Below are positions 15,128 to 25,344 of a DNA stretch of 43,390 bases, in pieces (within the stretch, counting starts at the first letter, position 1; each line of letters begins with the position of its first letter). The stretch lies in contig JACRMS010000031.1 in assembly GCA_016214845.1 (NCBI GenBank), positions 1 to 43,390 of the forward strand. The letters are read 5' to 3'. Under the pieces are notes generated by a model, which saw only the letters and a program-made list of their open reading frames with translations, searched no databases and was not told the DNA's origin. The stretch comes from Nitrospirota bacterium (lineage in GTDB: Bacteria > Nitrospirota > Thermodesulfovibrionia > UBA6902). The position numbers were made by a program, and so were the translations under genes.

Positions 15128-16691
15128 CGACTGCCTCCTTTGCATTTTTCATCTTTTTCTCAACTTCAAAACCTCTTATCTTCGTAACTTCTATTTTATT
15201 GTCTCTCAATCTCTGCTCACTTTGCGCATTCAGCAGGTGATGAAATGCGTCACGGCTTTTTTCAAACACAGGCTGCGGATAGAGTCCCAGCCACACAAGC
15301 GGAAAGATCATTACCGACATTAACAGCATTTCACGGATGGAGAAATCGTGTATCTTCAATTTCTCCCTTTGCTCACCATGAAAGGCGCGTTGTATAATCC
15401 ACAGAGCGTAGACTGTTGCGATGATGATCCCTGTTGTCGCCAATACCGTCATTACCGCGCTCTTTTGATACGAGCCAAGCAGAACGAGAAATTCGCCGAC
15501 AAAATTCCCGAGGCCCGGAAGTCCCAGTGACGCAAGGGCGAAAAACAACGCCACTGCGCCCATGCGCGGGGCTACTGTCCATAACCCGCCCATGCGTTCC
15601 ATGTCGCGGGTATGTATGCGCTCCTGCAAAGCCCCGGCGATCATGAAGAGAGCGCCGGTTGCGATGCCGTGGCAGATCATCTGCATAAGCGCGCCCTGCA
15701 AGGCGAGCTCATTCCAGGCAAAGATGCCGAGAAGGACAAACCCCATGTGGCTGACGCTCGTATATGCGACAAGACGTTTGAGATCGGTCTGTGAAAAAGC
15801 GAGGACAGCGCCGTAGAGAATGCCGATGAAGCCAAGTGTTATTGCAGCGGGTGCAAAATCAAAGGCGGCTTGCGGAAATAACGGCACAACGAAGCGGATA
15901 AGCCCATACGCCCCGGTCTTCAAAAGAAGTCCCGCAAGTATGACGCTCCCGGCAGTCGGCGCCTCGGTATGAGCATCAGGCAGCCATGTGTGAAAAGGCA
16001 CGGCAGGCAGCTTCACCGCAAAGGCGATGAAAAACCCCAGCATCAGCCACGCTGCTTCACTGCTTGTCAATGAAGTCCCCAGCAGGTCCATGTAATTGAA
16101 TGTATAAACCCCGGTATTGTGCCCGTGGATAAAGTACAGGCCGATAATTGATATCAGCATGAGCAGGCCGCTGAGCTGGGTGAACAGGAAAAATTTAAAT
16201 GACGCGTAACGCCGGTTTTCATGTCCCCACAATGCGATCAAAAAGTACATTGGCACAAGCATCAATTCCCAGAAGAAGTAAAAGAGGAAGAGGTCAAGCG
16301 CAGTAAATACCCCGATGATCCCGGCCAATATCCAGAGGAGATTGAGATGAAAGAACCCTACTCTCTCCTTGATCTCAGTCCATGAAATCCCAACCGACAT
16401 GATGCCTAAAAATAAGGTAAGCATGATGAGCGGGAGGCTCAGACCGTCCAGCGCGAGATGGAACCTGACGCCTAATTGCGGTATCCATTCCTTGTTCATT
16501 TCAACAAGCCACATGGTTTTCATAGGAACAGTCCGGGAAGGTAACTGCATCCATAAAAGCAGCACGAGTGCGAAGACAAAGATCAGGCTGATGAGCGATA
16601 TAACGCGTGGCCATACAGGATTGAAGCGTTCCGAATACCATGCGGCAAGACCGCTGATTAAAAGAATTATGATCAACCAGCCGAGTATCAT
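15114..16691 (-). CDS. nuoM: NADH-quinone oxidoreductase subunit M
   Basis: A proton-pumping antiporter-like subunit of complex I. 525 residues from ATG 16691, which overlaps the nuoL stop by four bases; longer frames reach 16808, but their extra residues are antiparallel coding noise from nuoL. Typical segments are AVKLPAVPFHTWLPDAHTEA with the conserved Lys, and SHMGFVLLGIFAW. The C-terminus has a hydrophilic tail rich in Lys and Glu. Confidence 0.95.
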   Translation of the reverse strand: MILGWLIIILLISGLAAWYSERFNPVWPRVISLISLIFVFALVLLLWMQLPSRTVPMKTMWLVEMNKEWIPQLGVRFHLALDGLSLPLIMLTLFLGIMSVGISWTEIKERVGFFHLNLLWILAGIIGVFTALDLFLFYFFWELMLVPMYFLIALWGHENRRYASFKFFLFTQLSGLLMLISIIGLYFIHGHNTGVYTFNYMDLLGTSLTSSEAAWLMLGFFIAFAVKLPAVPFHTWLPDAHTEAPTAGSVILAGLLLKTGAYGLIRFVVPLFPQAAFDFAPAAITLGFIGILYGAVLAFSQTDLKRLVAYTSVSHMGFVLLGIFAWNELALQGALMQMICHGIATGALFMIAGALQERIHTRDMERMGGLWTVAPRMGAVALFFALASLGLPGLGNFVGEFLVLLGSYQKSAVMTVLATTGIIIATVYALWIIQRAFHGEQREKLKIHDFSIREMLLMSVMIFPLVWLGLYPQPVFEKSRDAFHHLLNAQSEQRLRDNKIEVTKIRGFEVEKKMKNAKEAVDGSL

Positions 16692-18568
16692 AAAAACATC
16701 ACCATCGCAAGAGTTATCATTACCCCGATAACAATTCCCATTGCATACAGCCGTACTTTTCCTGTTTGAGTTAAAACGAGAGAGCGGTGCAGTCCACGGC
16801 TGACCCACGCGATCCCGAGGTAAAAGAGGTCAATGAAATCGTCTTTGTTAATTCGCGCCATCCAGACAAAAGGACGCACGAACAATGTGTCGTATATCCG
16901 GTCGAAGCCCCAGCCTGATAACAAGAAGCGATGCAATAGAGCCGCCGCAGGTTTCAGCATCAGGCTATTAACGTATCGCGGATTTCGCATGAAAAACAGA
17001 TACGCCAGATATATTCCCGCCAATGAGACCACGGATGAAATAATAAGCAGGAGCGTTCCAGCGCCTGCTCCTTCGCGTGTCCCGCTCATTTCAGGCAATG
17101 CGGTTTGAATGAAATTTGAAAAGACCGGCACGTTCGGCAATTCGACAAAACCACCGGTCACGGACAAAAAGGCCAATATAACGAGAGGGATTGTCATACG
17201 TTTACCCGGAGATTTGCTTATCTGCTGCTTTGCTTCCCCGAAAAAAGTGATAAACACCATGCGGAAAGAATATACAGATGTAAGCAGCGCGCCTGACAGT
17301 CCTGCTGCCCACAGCCAGGTGTTCCCAATGTTTGATGACCATGTTTGAGAGAGTATCATGTCTTTGCTGTAAAAACCCGCGGTGATCAGCGGAAGGGCGG
17401 ACAAAGAAGACGCGCCGACAAGAAAGGTCCAGAAAGTAAGCGGCAGTTGTTTGCGAAGCCCTCCCATTTTAAACATGTCGTGTTCATGATGAAGTGAATG
17501 GATGATAACGCCTGCGCCGAGAAAGAGGAGGGCCTTGAAAAAAGCGTGGGTCATAAAGTGAAAGATCGCTGCTGACCACGCGCCGACACCGAGCGCGAGG
17601 AACATGTAGCCTATCTGGCTTATGGTTGAGTACGCGAGTACGCGCTTGATGTCTCTTTGTACTAACGCGCTGAAACCCGATATCAATAATGTTGCCGCGC
17701 CAATCACTGCGACAGAGGTTTGCACCACGGGGGCCAAAGTAAAAAGCGTGTTGGTGCGCGCGATGAGATAGACTCCAGCCGTTACCATTGTGGCGGCGTG
17801 AATGAGTGCGCTTACGGGAGTGGGACCAGCCATTGCATCCGGCAGCCAGGTTTGCAGCGGCAGCTGCGCTGATTTCCCAAGCGCGCCGCCAAGCAGAAGC
17901 GTTGCTGCCATAATAGCGATTCCTGAACCGGCAGCCCACTGCTGTCCCGCACGGTGCATTAGCTCCTGTATCTGTAACGTGCCGAGATTAGTGAAAAGCA
18001 AAAAGAGCCCGACAGTCATCGCTGTATCGCCGATGCGCGTGACCACAAAAGCCTTTCGCGCGGCAAAACCGTTTGCAGGGTCTTTGTACCAGAAGCCGAT
18101 GAGGAGATAACTGCACAGCCCTACCCCTTCCCATCCAAGATAAAGCAGCAGGAGATTGTCCGCAAGCACGAGCGTCAGCATGGAGCCGACAAAGAGATTC
18201 ATATACGCAAAGAACCGCGCGTATCCTTCCTTGTCGATCATGAACTCCGAGGAATAAAGATGGATCAGGAAGGCGACAAAAGAAATTACGAGCACCATGA
18301 CCAACGAAAGCGCATCAAGGTAAAGGGCGATCTCCGGTTTAAACCCCGCGACATCCATCCATGTCCAGAGTGTCTGCGTAAAAGAATGGTCTTGCGGCGG
18401 AGCGCTGATAAAACTGATGCCTATAAGAATTGTGACGAGAGCGGAAAGCCCCACAGAGCCAACGCCGATCATTGCCGCTGTATTTCGCGATAGCCTGCCG
18501 CCTGCCAATGCCAGGACAATAAATCCGGCAAAAGGCAAAGCAGGGACCAGCCACAAAAGCTCAAACAT
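16688..18568 (-). CDS. nuoL: NADH-quinone oxidoreductase subunit L
   Basis: The largest membrane subunit of complex I (626 residues), which carries the long lateral helix along the membrane arm. The diagnostic region YLGWEGVGLCSYLLIGFWY and the quinone/antiporter core SAQLPLQTWLPDAMAGPTPV are present. ATG at 18568 has AAGGA five bases upstream and follows the nuoK stop by one base. Confidence 0.96.
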   Translation of the reverse strand: MFELLWLVPALPFAGFIVLALAGGRLSRNTAAMIGVGSVGLSALVTILIGISFISAPPQDHSFTQTLWTWMDVAGFKPEIALYLDALSLVMVLVISFVAFLIHLYSSEFMIDKEGYARFFAYMNLFVGSMLTLVLADNLLLLYLGWEGVGLCSYLLIGFWYKDPANGFAARKAFVVTRIGDTAMTVGLFLLFTNLGTLQIQELMHRAGQQWAAGSGIAIMAATLLLGGALGKSAQLPLQTWLPDAMAGPTPVSALIHAATMVTAGVYLIARTNTLFTLAPVVQTSVAVIGAATLLISGFSALVQRDIKRVLAYSTISQIGYMFLALGVGAWSAAIFHFMTHAFFKALLFLGAGVIIHSLHHEHDMFKMGGLRKQLPLTFWTFLVGASSLSALPLITAGFYSKDMILSQTWSSNIGNTWLWAAGLSGALLTSVYSFRMVFITFFGEAKQQISKSPGKRMTIPLVILAFLSVTGGFVELPNVPVFSNFIQTALPEMSGTREGAGAGTLLLIISSVVSLAGIYLAYLFFMRNPRYVNSLMLKPAAALLHRFLLSGWGFDRIYDTLFVRPFVWMARINKDDFIDLFYLGIAWVSRGLHRSLVLTQTGKVRLYAMGIVIGVMITLAMVMFL

Positions 18569-18569
18569 A

Positions 18570-18881
18570 CTATCCTTTCATCTGACTTGCTTCATCAGTG
18601 TCGAGTGTTTTATGCGAATGATAAAACTGAAGCGCGAGCGCAAGGCCCACCGCAACCTCAGCTCCGGCCATCGCAAGTATAAAGATAAACATCACCTGTC
18701 CGTCAGGCTGAGCCCATCGCGCACCCGCTATTACAAAGGCAAGACCCGCGGCATTGAGCATGATCTCTATGGACAGCAGAATGAAAATAATATTCCTGCG
18801 CACAAGAACACCTGTCAGTCCGATTAAAAAAAGGACGACAGACAAAATAAGGCCGTGCTCCATCACCATCGCAGGCATCAT
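18570..18881 (-). CDS. nuoK: NADH-quinone oxidoreductase subunit K
   Basis: A 103-residue, three-helix membrane subunit of complex I. The proton-channel glutamates are in the expected segments ([18 protein letters not shown] and [15 protein letters not shown]). ATG at 18881 overlaps the nuoJ stop by four bases; a second ATG follows directly. Confidence 0.95.
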   Translation of the reverse strand: MMPAMVMEHGLILSVVLFLIGLTGVLVRRNIIFILLSIEIMLNAAGLAFVIAGARWAQPDGQVMFIFILAMAGAEVAVGLALALQFYHSHKTLDTDEASQMKG

Positions 18882-19396
18882 AATTCTCTCCCTGCTTTTT
18901 CTTCCGGCATATACCGCCTTCCAAGATGATACGCGCCCACAAGCCCGGCAAGAAGCAGCATTGACGCAAGCTCAACGCCAAGAAGATATTTGCCGAGGAG
19001 ACTGATCGCAACCTGTTTTGGCGCGATGGCGCTGACCTCTGATATTTCCTTCGGGCCTTGAGTGAGCAGATAAATGAATTCGGCAAATAAAATTGCTATC
19101 AGGACCGCGGGCCCGGTCCATATCTCAGGGCTGATAAGCTGTCTCTCCTTTTTTACAGTTTGCGGCCCCATGTTCAGCATCATAATGACGAATACAAAAA
19201 GCACCATGATGGCCCCTGCATAAATAATCAATTCCAGCACGGCGGCAAACGGAGCCCCGAGGATAAAGAAGATCACCGCTACCGACATCAGGGACACGAT
19301 CAGATACAGAAGCGCGTGCACCGCGTTGCTTTTCACGATCACCATAATGGTTGCTATTACGGCCACTGCCGCGGATATGTAAAAAACTGTATTCAT
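18878..19396 (-). CDS. nuoJ: NADH-quinone oxidoreductase subunit J
   Basis: A five-helix membrane subunit of complex I (172 residues). The conserved [20 protein letters not shown] segment, which bears the pi-bulge helix, is present. ATG at 19396 has GAGG eight bases upstream, overlapping the nuoI stop codon region. Confidence 0.95.
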   Translation of the reverse strand: MNTVFYISAAVAVIATIMVIVKSNAVHALLYLIVSLMSVAVIFFILGAPFAAVLELIIYAGAIMVLFVFVIMMLNMGPQTVKKERQLISPEIWTGPAVLIAILFAEFIYLLTQGPKEISEVSAIAPKQVAISLLGKYLLGVELASMLLLAGLVGAYHLGRRYMPEEKAGREL

Positions 19397-19406
19397 AATA
19401 AATACC

Positions 19407-19922
19407 TCACGGCATGATGTCCCTTACATCAACTGGCGGCGTTTCATTTTCGGCCTCGCCTTTGTCCTTGCCTTCAATTGATGACCCGGCCACCCGGTAA
19501 AAATTATAATCATGATATTTCCCCGGCCCGTTTATCAGGAGGTCTTCTTTTTCATAGACAAGTTCCTGCCTCTTGTATTCACCCATTTCAAAATCAGGTG
19601 TAAGCTGTATCGCGTATGTCGGACATGCCTCCTCGCAAAACCCGCAGAAGATGCACCTTGAAAAATTAATGCGGAAAAATTCAGGATAGCGCCTGCCGTG
19701 TCCGTCTTCAGTTGCCTGAAGGGAAATACAATCAACAGGACACGCGGCCGCGCAGAGATAGCACGCCACGCAGCGTTCTTTTCCGTCCGGGTCGCGCGAC
19801 AAAATTATGCGCCCCCTCCATCTCGGCGGCACATAAGGCTTTTCTTCAGGATACTGGACCGTCTCTCTCCGCCTGAACATGTGCAGGAACACCAGCCACA
19901 TTGATCTCAATAAACTGAACAT
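19407..19922 (-). CDS. nuoI: NADH-quinone oxidoreductase subunit I (2x 4Fe-4S)
   Basis: The peripheral-arm ferredoxin-like subunit holding clusters N6a and N6b. 171 residues from ATG 19922, which has AGAGGAG five bases upstream; a start at 19943 would include that site. The cluster motifs are [15 protein letters not shown] and [17 protein letters not shown] small open frame lies between it and nuoH and overlaps its start by 16 bases. Confidence 0.95.
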   Translation of the reverse strand: MFSLLRSMWLVFLHMFRRRETVQYPEEKPYVPPRWRGRIILSRDPDGKERCVACYLCAAACPVDCISLQATEDGHGRRYPEFFRINFSRCIFCGFCEEACPTYAIQLTPDFEMGEYKRQELVYEKEDLLINGPGKYHDYNFYRVAGSSIEGKDKGEAENETPPVDVRDIMP

Positions 19923-20152
19923 TGCTTCTCCTCTGATGCCCATAGGTTGAAGGGCGGATGCTGAATAAATACAATGACGACACCTTTAAAAAATAGAACA
20001 AGAACATGCCGAACATACGTTTGAATATTTTGCAAAAGCGGTTTCTCTTGCAAAATATTTATTGGTATCTCAACTTCCTGTCGATTCAGAGTGTTTATGA
20101 AGTATTCGCCCTTCAAAGATTTATCATTTTGGTACAGACAGATATCTATCAT
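19907..20152 (-). CDS. 81-residue protein of unknown function between nuoH and nuoI
   Basis: ATG at 20152 begins two bases after the nuoH stop, with AGGA about nine bases upstream; the frame ends 16 bases inside nuoI. It has a polar N-terminal half ([20 protein letters not shown]), a hydrophobic stretch ([17 protein letters not shown]) that could span the membrane, and a short polar end. No known complex I subunit is like this. A perfect 12-bp hairpin lies inside it (20024-20059), so the region may instead be an inserted repeat with a chance frame. Confidence 0.45.
   Translation of the reverse strand: MIDICLYQNDKSLKGEYFINTLNRQEVEIPINILQEKPLLQNIQTYVRHVLVLFFKGVVIVFIQHPPFNLWASEEKQCSVY
20024..20059. 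repeat. Perfect 12-bp hairpin between nuoH and nuoI
   Basis: AATATTTTGCAA at 20024-20035 pairs perfectly with 20048-20059 across a 12-base loop. It lies in the only sizeable gap of the downstream half of the nuo operon. There is no T-run, so it is more likely an mRNA-processing structure or an inserted palindrome than a terminator. Confidence 0.6.
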
Positions 20153-20154
20153 TT

Positions 20155-21114
20155 TTAATTTCCTGTTGCAAGCAAAATAGCCGCTGTCACCATCAGGTTC
20201 GCCAATGAAAGCGGCAGCATCACTTTCCATCCGAACGCCATCAACTGGTCATAACGGGGACGAGGAAGCGAAGCCCTGAGCAGGATGAACCCGCATATAA
20301 AAATAAAGGTCTTTATGAAAAACCAGACAGCAGGCGGAAGCACCGGCCCGAGCCAGCCTCCAAAAAACAGCGTTGCGATAAGCGCGGATATCAGGGTGAT
20401 GCCCAGATATTCCCCGACAAAGAACAGGCCGAACTTGATCCCGGAGTATTCGGCATGGTAACCCGCGACCAATTCGCTTTCAGCCTCAGGCAGATCAAAG
20501 GGCAGCCTGTGTGTTTCCGCAACACCGGAGATGATGAATATTATCAATCCCAAAAACTGCGGGATGCAGAACCACCACCTTTTTTGCGCCTCGACAATGT
20601 CAACGAGATTGAATGAACCGGAAAGCATCACGACGCCCATGAGCGACAGTCCCATGAATATTTCATAGCTCAGCATCTGTGCTGCCGACCTTAAGCCGCC
20701 AAGCAGGGAATACTTGCCTCCTGACGACCAACCGGCAAGCGCGATACTGTATACTCCGAGGGAAGACATTGCGAGGAAGAACAGGAGTCCAATATTTAAA
20801 TTCACCACTTCAAATCCCGGCGCAAGCGGCACGATCGCAAAAGACATCAGCACGCTGACCATTATTATCACCGGGGCAAATACAAAAACCGGCTTGTCCG
20901 AAAATGGAGGAATCCAGTCTTCCTTGGCGAATATCTTTATCATGTCCGCAAGCACCTGAAGAAGTCCGAACGGGCCAACACGGTTTGGGCCATACCTGTC
21001 CTGCCAGAGGGCCAGCAGCCTGCGCTCAACCCAGATGAGTCCTCCTGCGATTGTAAGAAAGACAAATAGAACGACCGCAATGATTACGAGATGTCCGGCG
21101 ATTTCATTCATCAT
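20155..21114 (-). CDS. nuoH: NADH-quinone oxidoreductase subunit H
   Basis: The membrane subunit that forms the quinone chamber of complex I together with NuoB and NuoCD; 319 residues. Family segments are [40 protein letters not shown] and [13 protein letters not shown]. Two ATG codons in a row (21114, 21111) have AGAGAT upstream. A palindromic repeat separates it from nuoG. Confidence 0.96.
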   Translation of the reverse strand: MMNEIAGHLVIIAVVLFVFLTIAGGLIWVERRLLALWQDRYGPNRVGPFGLLQVLADMIKIFAKEDWIPPFSDKPVFVFAPVIIMVSVLMSFAIVPLAPGFEVVNLNIGLLFFLAMSSLGVYSIALAGWSSGGKYSLLGGLRSAAQMLSYEIFMGLSLMGVVMLSGSFNLVDIVEAQKRWWFCIPQFLGLIIFIISGVAETHRLPFDLPEAESELVAGYHAEYSGIKFGLFFVGEYLGITLISALIATLFFGGWLGPVLPPAVWFFIKTFIFICGFILLRASLPRPRYDQLMAFGWKVMLPLSLANLMVTAAILLATGN

Positions 21115-21135
21115 TTATCTCTATTTTCGCATCTG

Positions 21136-21192
21136 TCATCCCGAACTTGTTTCGGGATCTCAGGATAAGATGCTGAAACAAGTTCAGCATGA
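21136..21192. repeat. GTCAT...ATGAC palindromic repeat between nuoG and nuoH
   Basis: Two hairpins lie back to back: ATCCCGAA (21138-21145) with 21151-21158, and ATGCTGAA (21170-21177) with 21183-21190. Their loops (cttgt and acaag) are complementary, so the whole 57 bases also folds as one large inverted repeat bounded by GTCAT and ATGAC. Two shorter tandem copies of AGCATGACACTTTTG follow to about 21215. Palindromes of this style are dispersed intergenic repeats in many bacterial genomes. Confidence 0.75.
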
Positions 21193-21261
21193 CACTTTTG
21201 GGACTTAGCATGACACTTTTGCGTTCAGCATGAAAAACATTTAAATAAAGTGCTCCTTGCG

Positions 21262-23970
21262 TCATTTCAATTTCCCCCATGCGGGAAGTTCAATTCCGTG
21301 CAGTCCCGGCAGTCCGTAAGGCAGTCCGGCGATCCCGCGCGGCAAATAAGGCATGGCCTTAACTGAAAGATCATATTTCCTGTTCAGTAAATTCAGCTCT
21401 ATTGTTTCTCCTTCTTTTTTCCCGATACTCCTCAGGTCTTCGGGGTTCAATCCCAGATACAGCTTTGGGACAAGTTCTAATATCCCGCCTGAAATGGCGC
21501 TTAATTCCTCTGAGCCGAATATATGATACAGAGGAACAATGAGCCATTCACCGTGATGAAGAATAAATGCCCCCGGCAGATCGTAGAAATAATCAGGTCT
21601 TCCACTTTGCAATTGCGGCTCTATCAGACGCTTCCCCGGATCACCGCCCCGCAGCGGCCCTGCTATCTCTTCCTGAAATTTATTAACTGACTGCACAGAA
21701 TTCCAGCCCGGAGACCAGAATCTTGAAATGAGCGAAGACTGCGGCTGCCCTTCATGTCCTTCCATTGAAAAAGAAAGCGGAGAATCCGGATCATCAGGGA
21801 GTTCAGGCTCATGCACATTTACATTAGCGAGGATGGCTGTCCTTCCGCTGTAGCGGTGCGGCTGCCTCGGGATCTTCATTCCGTGAACTCTGTATGAAGA
21901 AGGCGGGGTGAGCTCACGCACAGAATTGAAAACCGGTAATGCATCGATCATTGCATTTGTAACATCGTCAAAGCCTTGCCATTTTTCAGCGAAGGTTTCA
22001 CCGGATGAGATCATAACCTCTCTCAGCCAGCGCCAGCTCGCTTGAATATCAGAGCCGGGTTTAAGCACCTGGTAAAAACGCTGTGCCCGTCCCTCATTGT
22101 TTACAATAGTCCCTGTTGATTCGGCGAATGTGCAAGCAGGAAAAATCAGGTCAGCCATTGCAGTTGTCTTTGTGAATGTGTGATCAATTGCTATAATATG
22201 CTTCACCTTTTTAAAGAAGCTATCGAGCAGTTCAGCGTCAAAGCGACGGTAAAGGTCATTCTCAAGGACAATAACCGCATCCGCATCCCCTGCCCTGACA
22301 GCGCTGAATGCCTCATTTATTTTTTTGGCATCCATAAGTCCCAATCCCATGCTGTTACAATCAGGAACGGTATAACAAAGCTGCGCGTTGATATCTTTTT
22401 CACATAAGGCCCATGCGATATTAGCCGCGGCATGAATGACTGTTTCGCTGACGCATCCTATGCCGGAAACAATTACCGGCCTCTTTGCCTCACTTAACGC
22501 GCGCGCTATGCTTTTAACCAGCAAAAGTGTGTCAGTATTCAATTCCGTTACCTGGGGCAATGCGGGATCTAATTCATGCGCAACCGCAAATCCCAGTCTT
22601 GCAAGATCATCAGGCGCGGCGCGGTATGTTTGTTCAGCGATATCGTCAATTCCGGTACTGCAGGGTGTTGCGATGAAGAGCGGGCTTCTTTCATTCTGAG
22701 CGGCATTTCTGACGGCATCGTTATGCCATTCGGGTATCCTCAGCTTTTTCGCGATATCAAGCGATCTTTGCTTCACTGCCTGCCTGAGTGAAAGCGCCAG
22801 CATTGGAGCGGTGTTTAAAACATCTTCACCGAGGACCAACACCGCATCCGCATTCCTCACATCGTGCAATGACGGAGCGCGGGCCGGTCCTTTTCGCAAT
22901 ATGCTGATGATTGTTGAAACAAGGCCATGCTCTTTGCCGGACATGCCTGAATAAAAATTTTCAGGGCCGATGAGCGAACGAAGCGCGAAATTCGCCTCAA
23001 GCGACGCGCGCGGCGAGCCTATTCCGATGACATTTGCGCCGAAATGGATGGCGTCAGTCATATGTTTAAGCGCGTTCTCTTTTGAAGCCGGAACAGCGTC
23101 ACTTTTTTTTCCGGGCCTGATAAAGATCTGTTTAATGCGTTTATCGCTGTTGACGAATTCATAACCGAACCTTCCCCTGTCGCAAAGGAAATAACCGTTG
23201 ACCTCACTGTTATAACGGTTTAATATGCGCCTCAGTTTGCCATAGCGTTCTCCGGGTATGGTGTTGCATCCAAGTCCGCAATGAACGCATACGGACGGCG
23301 CGCTCTGCAGGTCCCATTTGCGGGTGTAATGCTTCTTTAAAGTTTTGTCAGTGAACACGCCAGTCGGGCAGACCTCCACAAGGTTGCCGCTGAATTGGTT
23401 TTCAAGCACACCTCCCTTATGTCGTCCGAAATAAACGTGGTCATGACACGCGAATACATTGAAGTCCCGGCCTCCGGCGTAGTCGCGGTAAAAACGGACA
23501 CAGCGGTAACACTGGATGCACCTGTTCATTTCATGATTAACAAGCGGGCCGAGATACTGGTTGCGGTGCGTCCGTTTTTTAAACCGGTATCTCCTGTACA
23601 CATGGCCCGCCATCACGGTCATGTCCTGCAGATGACATTCACCGCCTTCATCACAGACAGGGCAGTCATGGGGATGGTTTATCATCAGCCATTCAATGAT
23701 GCTTGCCCTGAATTTCCTTGCGTCAGGATCATCAATTGAAATACGGGCGCCGTCAGTTGCGGGAGTCATGCATGACATGACGATCCTGCCGCGCGTGTCG
23801 TTCTCGTCCTTGAACTGTTTCACAGCGCACTGGCGGCAGGCCCCTACCGAATGCATCGCTGGATGCCAGCAGAAGTAGGGAATATTAAATCCCAGCGAAA
23901 GACATGCATTGAGCAGATTCTGCCCGTCCTTCACTTCGTAAGGTTTGTTGTCAATGTAAATGGTCGCCAT
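21262..23970 (-). CDS. nuoG: NADH-quinone oxidoreductase subunit G (large Fe-S subunit)
   Basis: A 902-residue peripheral-arm subunit of complex I. The N-terminal 2Fe-2S ligands are Cys34, Cys45, Cys48 and Cys67; the His99/Cys103/Cys106/Cys112 cluster is in HDCPVCDEGGECHLQD; a two-cluster ferredoxin region (CIQCYRCVRF) follows. The extra N7-type motif CVHCGLGC, with its fourth Cys in YFLCDRGRFGYEFVN, matches the long Escherichia coli type. A molybdopterin-oxidoreductase-like fold makes up the rest. The ribosome binding site is weak. An octad-word hairpin lies between it and nuoF. Confidence 0.96.
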   Translation of the reverse strand: MATIYIDNKPYEVKDGQNLLNACLSLGFNIPYFCWHPAMHSVGACRQCAVKQFKDENDTRGRIVMSCMTPATDGARISIDDPDARKFRASIIEWLMINHPHDCPVCDEGGECHLQDMTVMAGHVYRRYRFKKRTHRNQYLGPLVNHEMNRCIQCYRCVRFYRDYAGGRDFNVFACHDHVYFGRHKGGVLENQFSGNLVEVCPTGVFTDKTLKKHYTRKWDLQSAPSVCVHCGLGCNTIPGERYGKLRRILNRYNSEVNGYFLCDRGRFGYEFVNSDKRIKQIFIRPGKKSDAVPASKENALKHMTDAIHFGANVIGIGSPRASLEANFALRSLIGPENFYSGMSGKEHGLVSTIISILRKGPARAPSLHDVRNADAVLVLGEDVLNTAPMLALSLRQAVKQRSLDIAKKLRIPEWHNDAVRNAAQNERSPLFIATPCSTGIDDIAEQTYRAAPDDLARLGFAVAHELDPALPQVTELNTDTLLLVKSIARALSEAKRPVIVSGIGCVSETVIHAAANIAWALCEKDINAQLCYTVPDCNSMGLGLMDAKKINEAFSAVRAGDADAVIVLENDLYRRFDAELLDSFFKKVKHIIAIDHTFTKTTAMADLIFPACTFAESTGTIVNNEGRAQRFYQVLKPGSDIQASWRWLREVMISSGETFAEKWQGFDDVTNAMIDALPVFNSVRELTPPSSYRVHGMKIPRQPHRYSGRTAILANVNVHEPELPDDPDSPLSFSMEGHEGQPQSSLISRFWSPGWNSVQSVNKFQEEIAGPLRGGDPGKRLIEPQLQSGRPDYFYDLPGAFILHHGEWLIVPLYHIFGSEELSAISGGILELVPKLYLGLNPEDLRSIGKKEGETIELNLLNRKYDLSVKAMPYLPRGIAGLPYGLPGLHGIELPAWGKLK

Positions 23971-23990
23971 AGTTTTAGCTCATTTATAAA

Positions 23991-24067
23991 GTTCAAAAGA
24001 GCAAAAGTGCAAAAGAGCAGAAGTAGAGGTTCTGTCCGGCAACTTTTGCACTATTGCACTTTTGTTC
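23991..24067. repeat. Period-8 word repeat hairpin between nuoF and nuoG
   Basis: The left arm is four consecutive octamers: GTTCAAAA (23991-23998), GAGCAAAA, GTGCAAAA and GAGCAGAA (to 24022). The right arm, on the other strand, reads GAACAAAA, GTGCAATA and GTGCAAAA (24067 down to 24044). The arms face each other across about 20 bases, giving a long imperfect hairpin of degenerate 8-bp words. It starts at the nuoF stop codon. The same word family recurs at 30061-30092. Confidence 0.75.
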
Positions 24068-25344
24068 TATCTGTACGAACACCTCTTCTCTCTGATATGT
24101 CTCTCAAAATCTTCTCTGAAAAACTTCAGCGCGCTTTGAAGCGGCTCGACCGCGCCTGGCGCAAAGGCGCAAAAGGTATTTCCGGGGCCGAGCAGTCGGC
24201 AATGATGCTCAAGCAGTTCAATGTCTCCGGTTTCCCCATGTCCATTCTCAATCGCCTCAAGGACCTTTTTTATCCACGGTATCCCTTCCCTGCATGGTGT
24301 GCACCAGCCGCAGGATTCGCGCGCGAAGAACTTTTCCAGATTGTGGACCATGCCCACCGGACATGTCTTATCGTCAAGGATGATCATGGTGCCTGTGCCG
24401 AGACGGCTTCCCGCTTTTTGCACTGAGTCGAAATCCATTTTCACATCGAGATGTTCTTTAACAAGGAAATCCGTGGACGCGCCGCCCGGTATCACACCGC
24501 GAAAGGAATGTCCTTCTTGCATCCCGCCGGCGTGTTCTTCGATCAGTTCGCGTATCGTTACTCCCATTGGCAATTCCCACACGCCGGGTTTTTTCACACG
24601 ACCGCTCACGCCATATAATTTTGTTCCACAGTCATTTGACAGGCTCAATCCTTTGAACCAGTCCGCGCCGTTCTTTATGATGTGCGGGATGTTGCAGACC
24701 GTCTCAACACTGTTTACAACCGCGGGCCTGCCCCATAACCCGCTGACCTGCGGGAAAGGAGGCTTTGAACGCGGCACAGGACGCCTGCCTTCCATGGCAT
24801 TTAAAAGAGCGGTCTCTTCACCGCATATGTAGCGGCCCGCGCTGACATGGAGATCAAGCTCAAGGCTGTAACCGGAGCCGAGGATGTTTTTGCCTAAATA
24901 TTTTTTTTCATAAGCCTCGGCGATCGCGCGCCTCAGACGTTTCCCGGCAAGCTTGTAAGCCCATCTTAGAAAAATATACGCGATATCTGCCTGAATAGCG
25001 TAAGCGCAAATGATCGCGCCTTCGAGCATCTGATGAGGATCGCCTTCAAGTAGAAAACGGTCTTTAAAAGCGCCGGGCTCCATCTCGTCCGCGTTAACAA
25101 GAAAATATTTCGGACGCGGCGCATCATCGCCCATTGGGACAAAGCCCCATTTCGCCCCGGTGGGAAATCCCGCCCCGCCCCTTCCGCGCAGGTTGGAAGC
25201 CTTAATTTCTTCCTGGACCTGTTGGGGCGACATTTTAAGCGCCTTGCGCAACGCCTCATAGCCTCCCCTTTTTTCATACTCATCAATGGCAAGAGGTCCT
25301 CCGCCGGGCTGGATGTTCTTTGTCAGCGGCCTTTCAGGATTCAT
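24067..25344 (-). CDS. nuoF: NADH-quinone oxidoreductase subunit F
   Basis: The NADH- and FMN-binding subunit of complex I, where electrons enter; 425 residues. FMN/NADH-site glycine-rich strings LRGRGGAGFPTGAKW and AGRYICGEETALLNAMEG, and the N3 cluster segment ESCGWCTPCREG with a later Cys, are present. ATG 25344 overlaps the nuoE stop by four bases. The TAG at 24067-24069 abuts a period-8 repeat hairpin. Confidence 0.97.
   Translation of the reverse strand: MNPERPLTKNIQPGGGPLAIDEYEKRGGYEALRKALKMSPQQVQEEIKASNLRGRGGAGFPTGAKWGFVPMGDDAPRPKYFLVNADEMEPGAFKDRFLLEGDPHQMLEGAIICAYAIQADIAYIFLRWAYKLAGKRLRRAIAEAYEKKYLGKNILGSGYSLELDLHVSAGRYICGEETALLNAMEGRRPVPRSKPPFPQVSGLWGRPAVVNSVETVCNIPHIIKNGADWFKGLSLSNDCGTKLYGVSGRVKKPGVWELPMGVTIRELIEEHAGGMQEGHSFRGVIPGGASTDFLVKEHLDVKMDFDSVQKAGSRLGTGTMIILDDKTCPVGMVHNLEKFFARESCGWCTPCREGIPWIKKVLEAIENGHGETGDIELLEHHCRLLGPGNTFCAFAPGAVEPLQSALKFFREDFERHIREKRCSYR

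Noticed and set aside
16692-16808. Longer NuoM start giving 39 extra residues
   Set aside because: The extra residues are hydrophilic noise read inside nuoL; ATG 16691 overlaps the nuoL stop in the usual coupled way and begins a membrane helix.
17484-17939. A 151-residue open frame overlapping nuoL on the same strand
   Set aside because: Composition is Arg/Gly-rich and it lies wholly within nuoL, whose frame is clearly the coding one.
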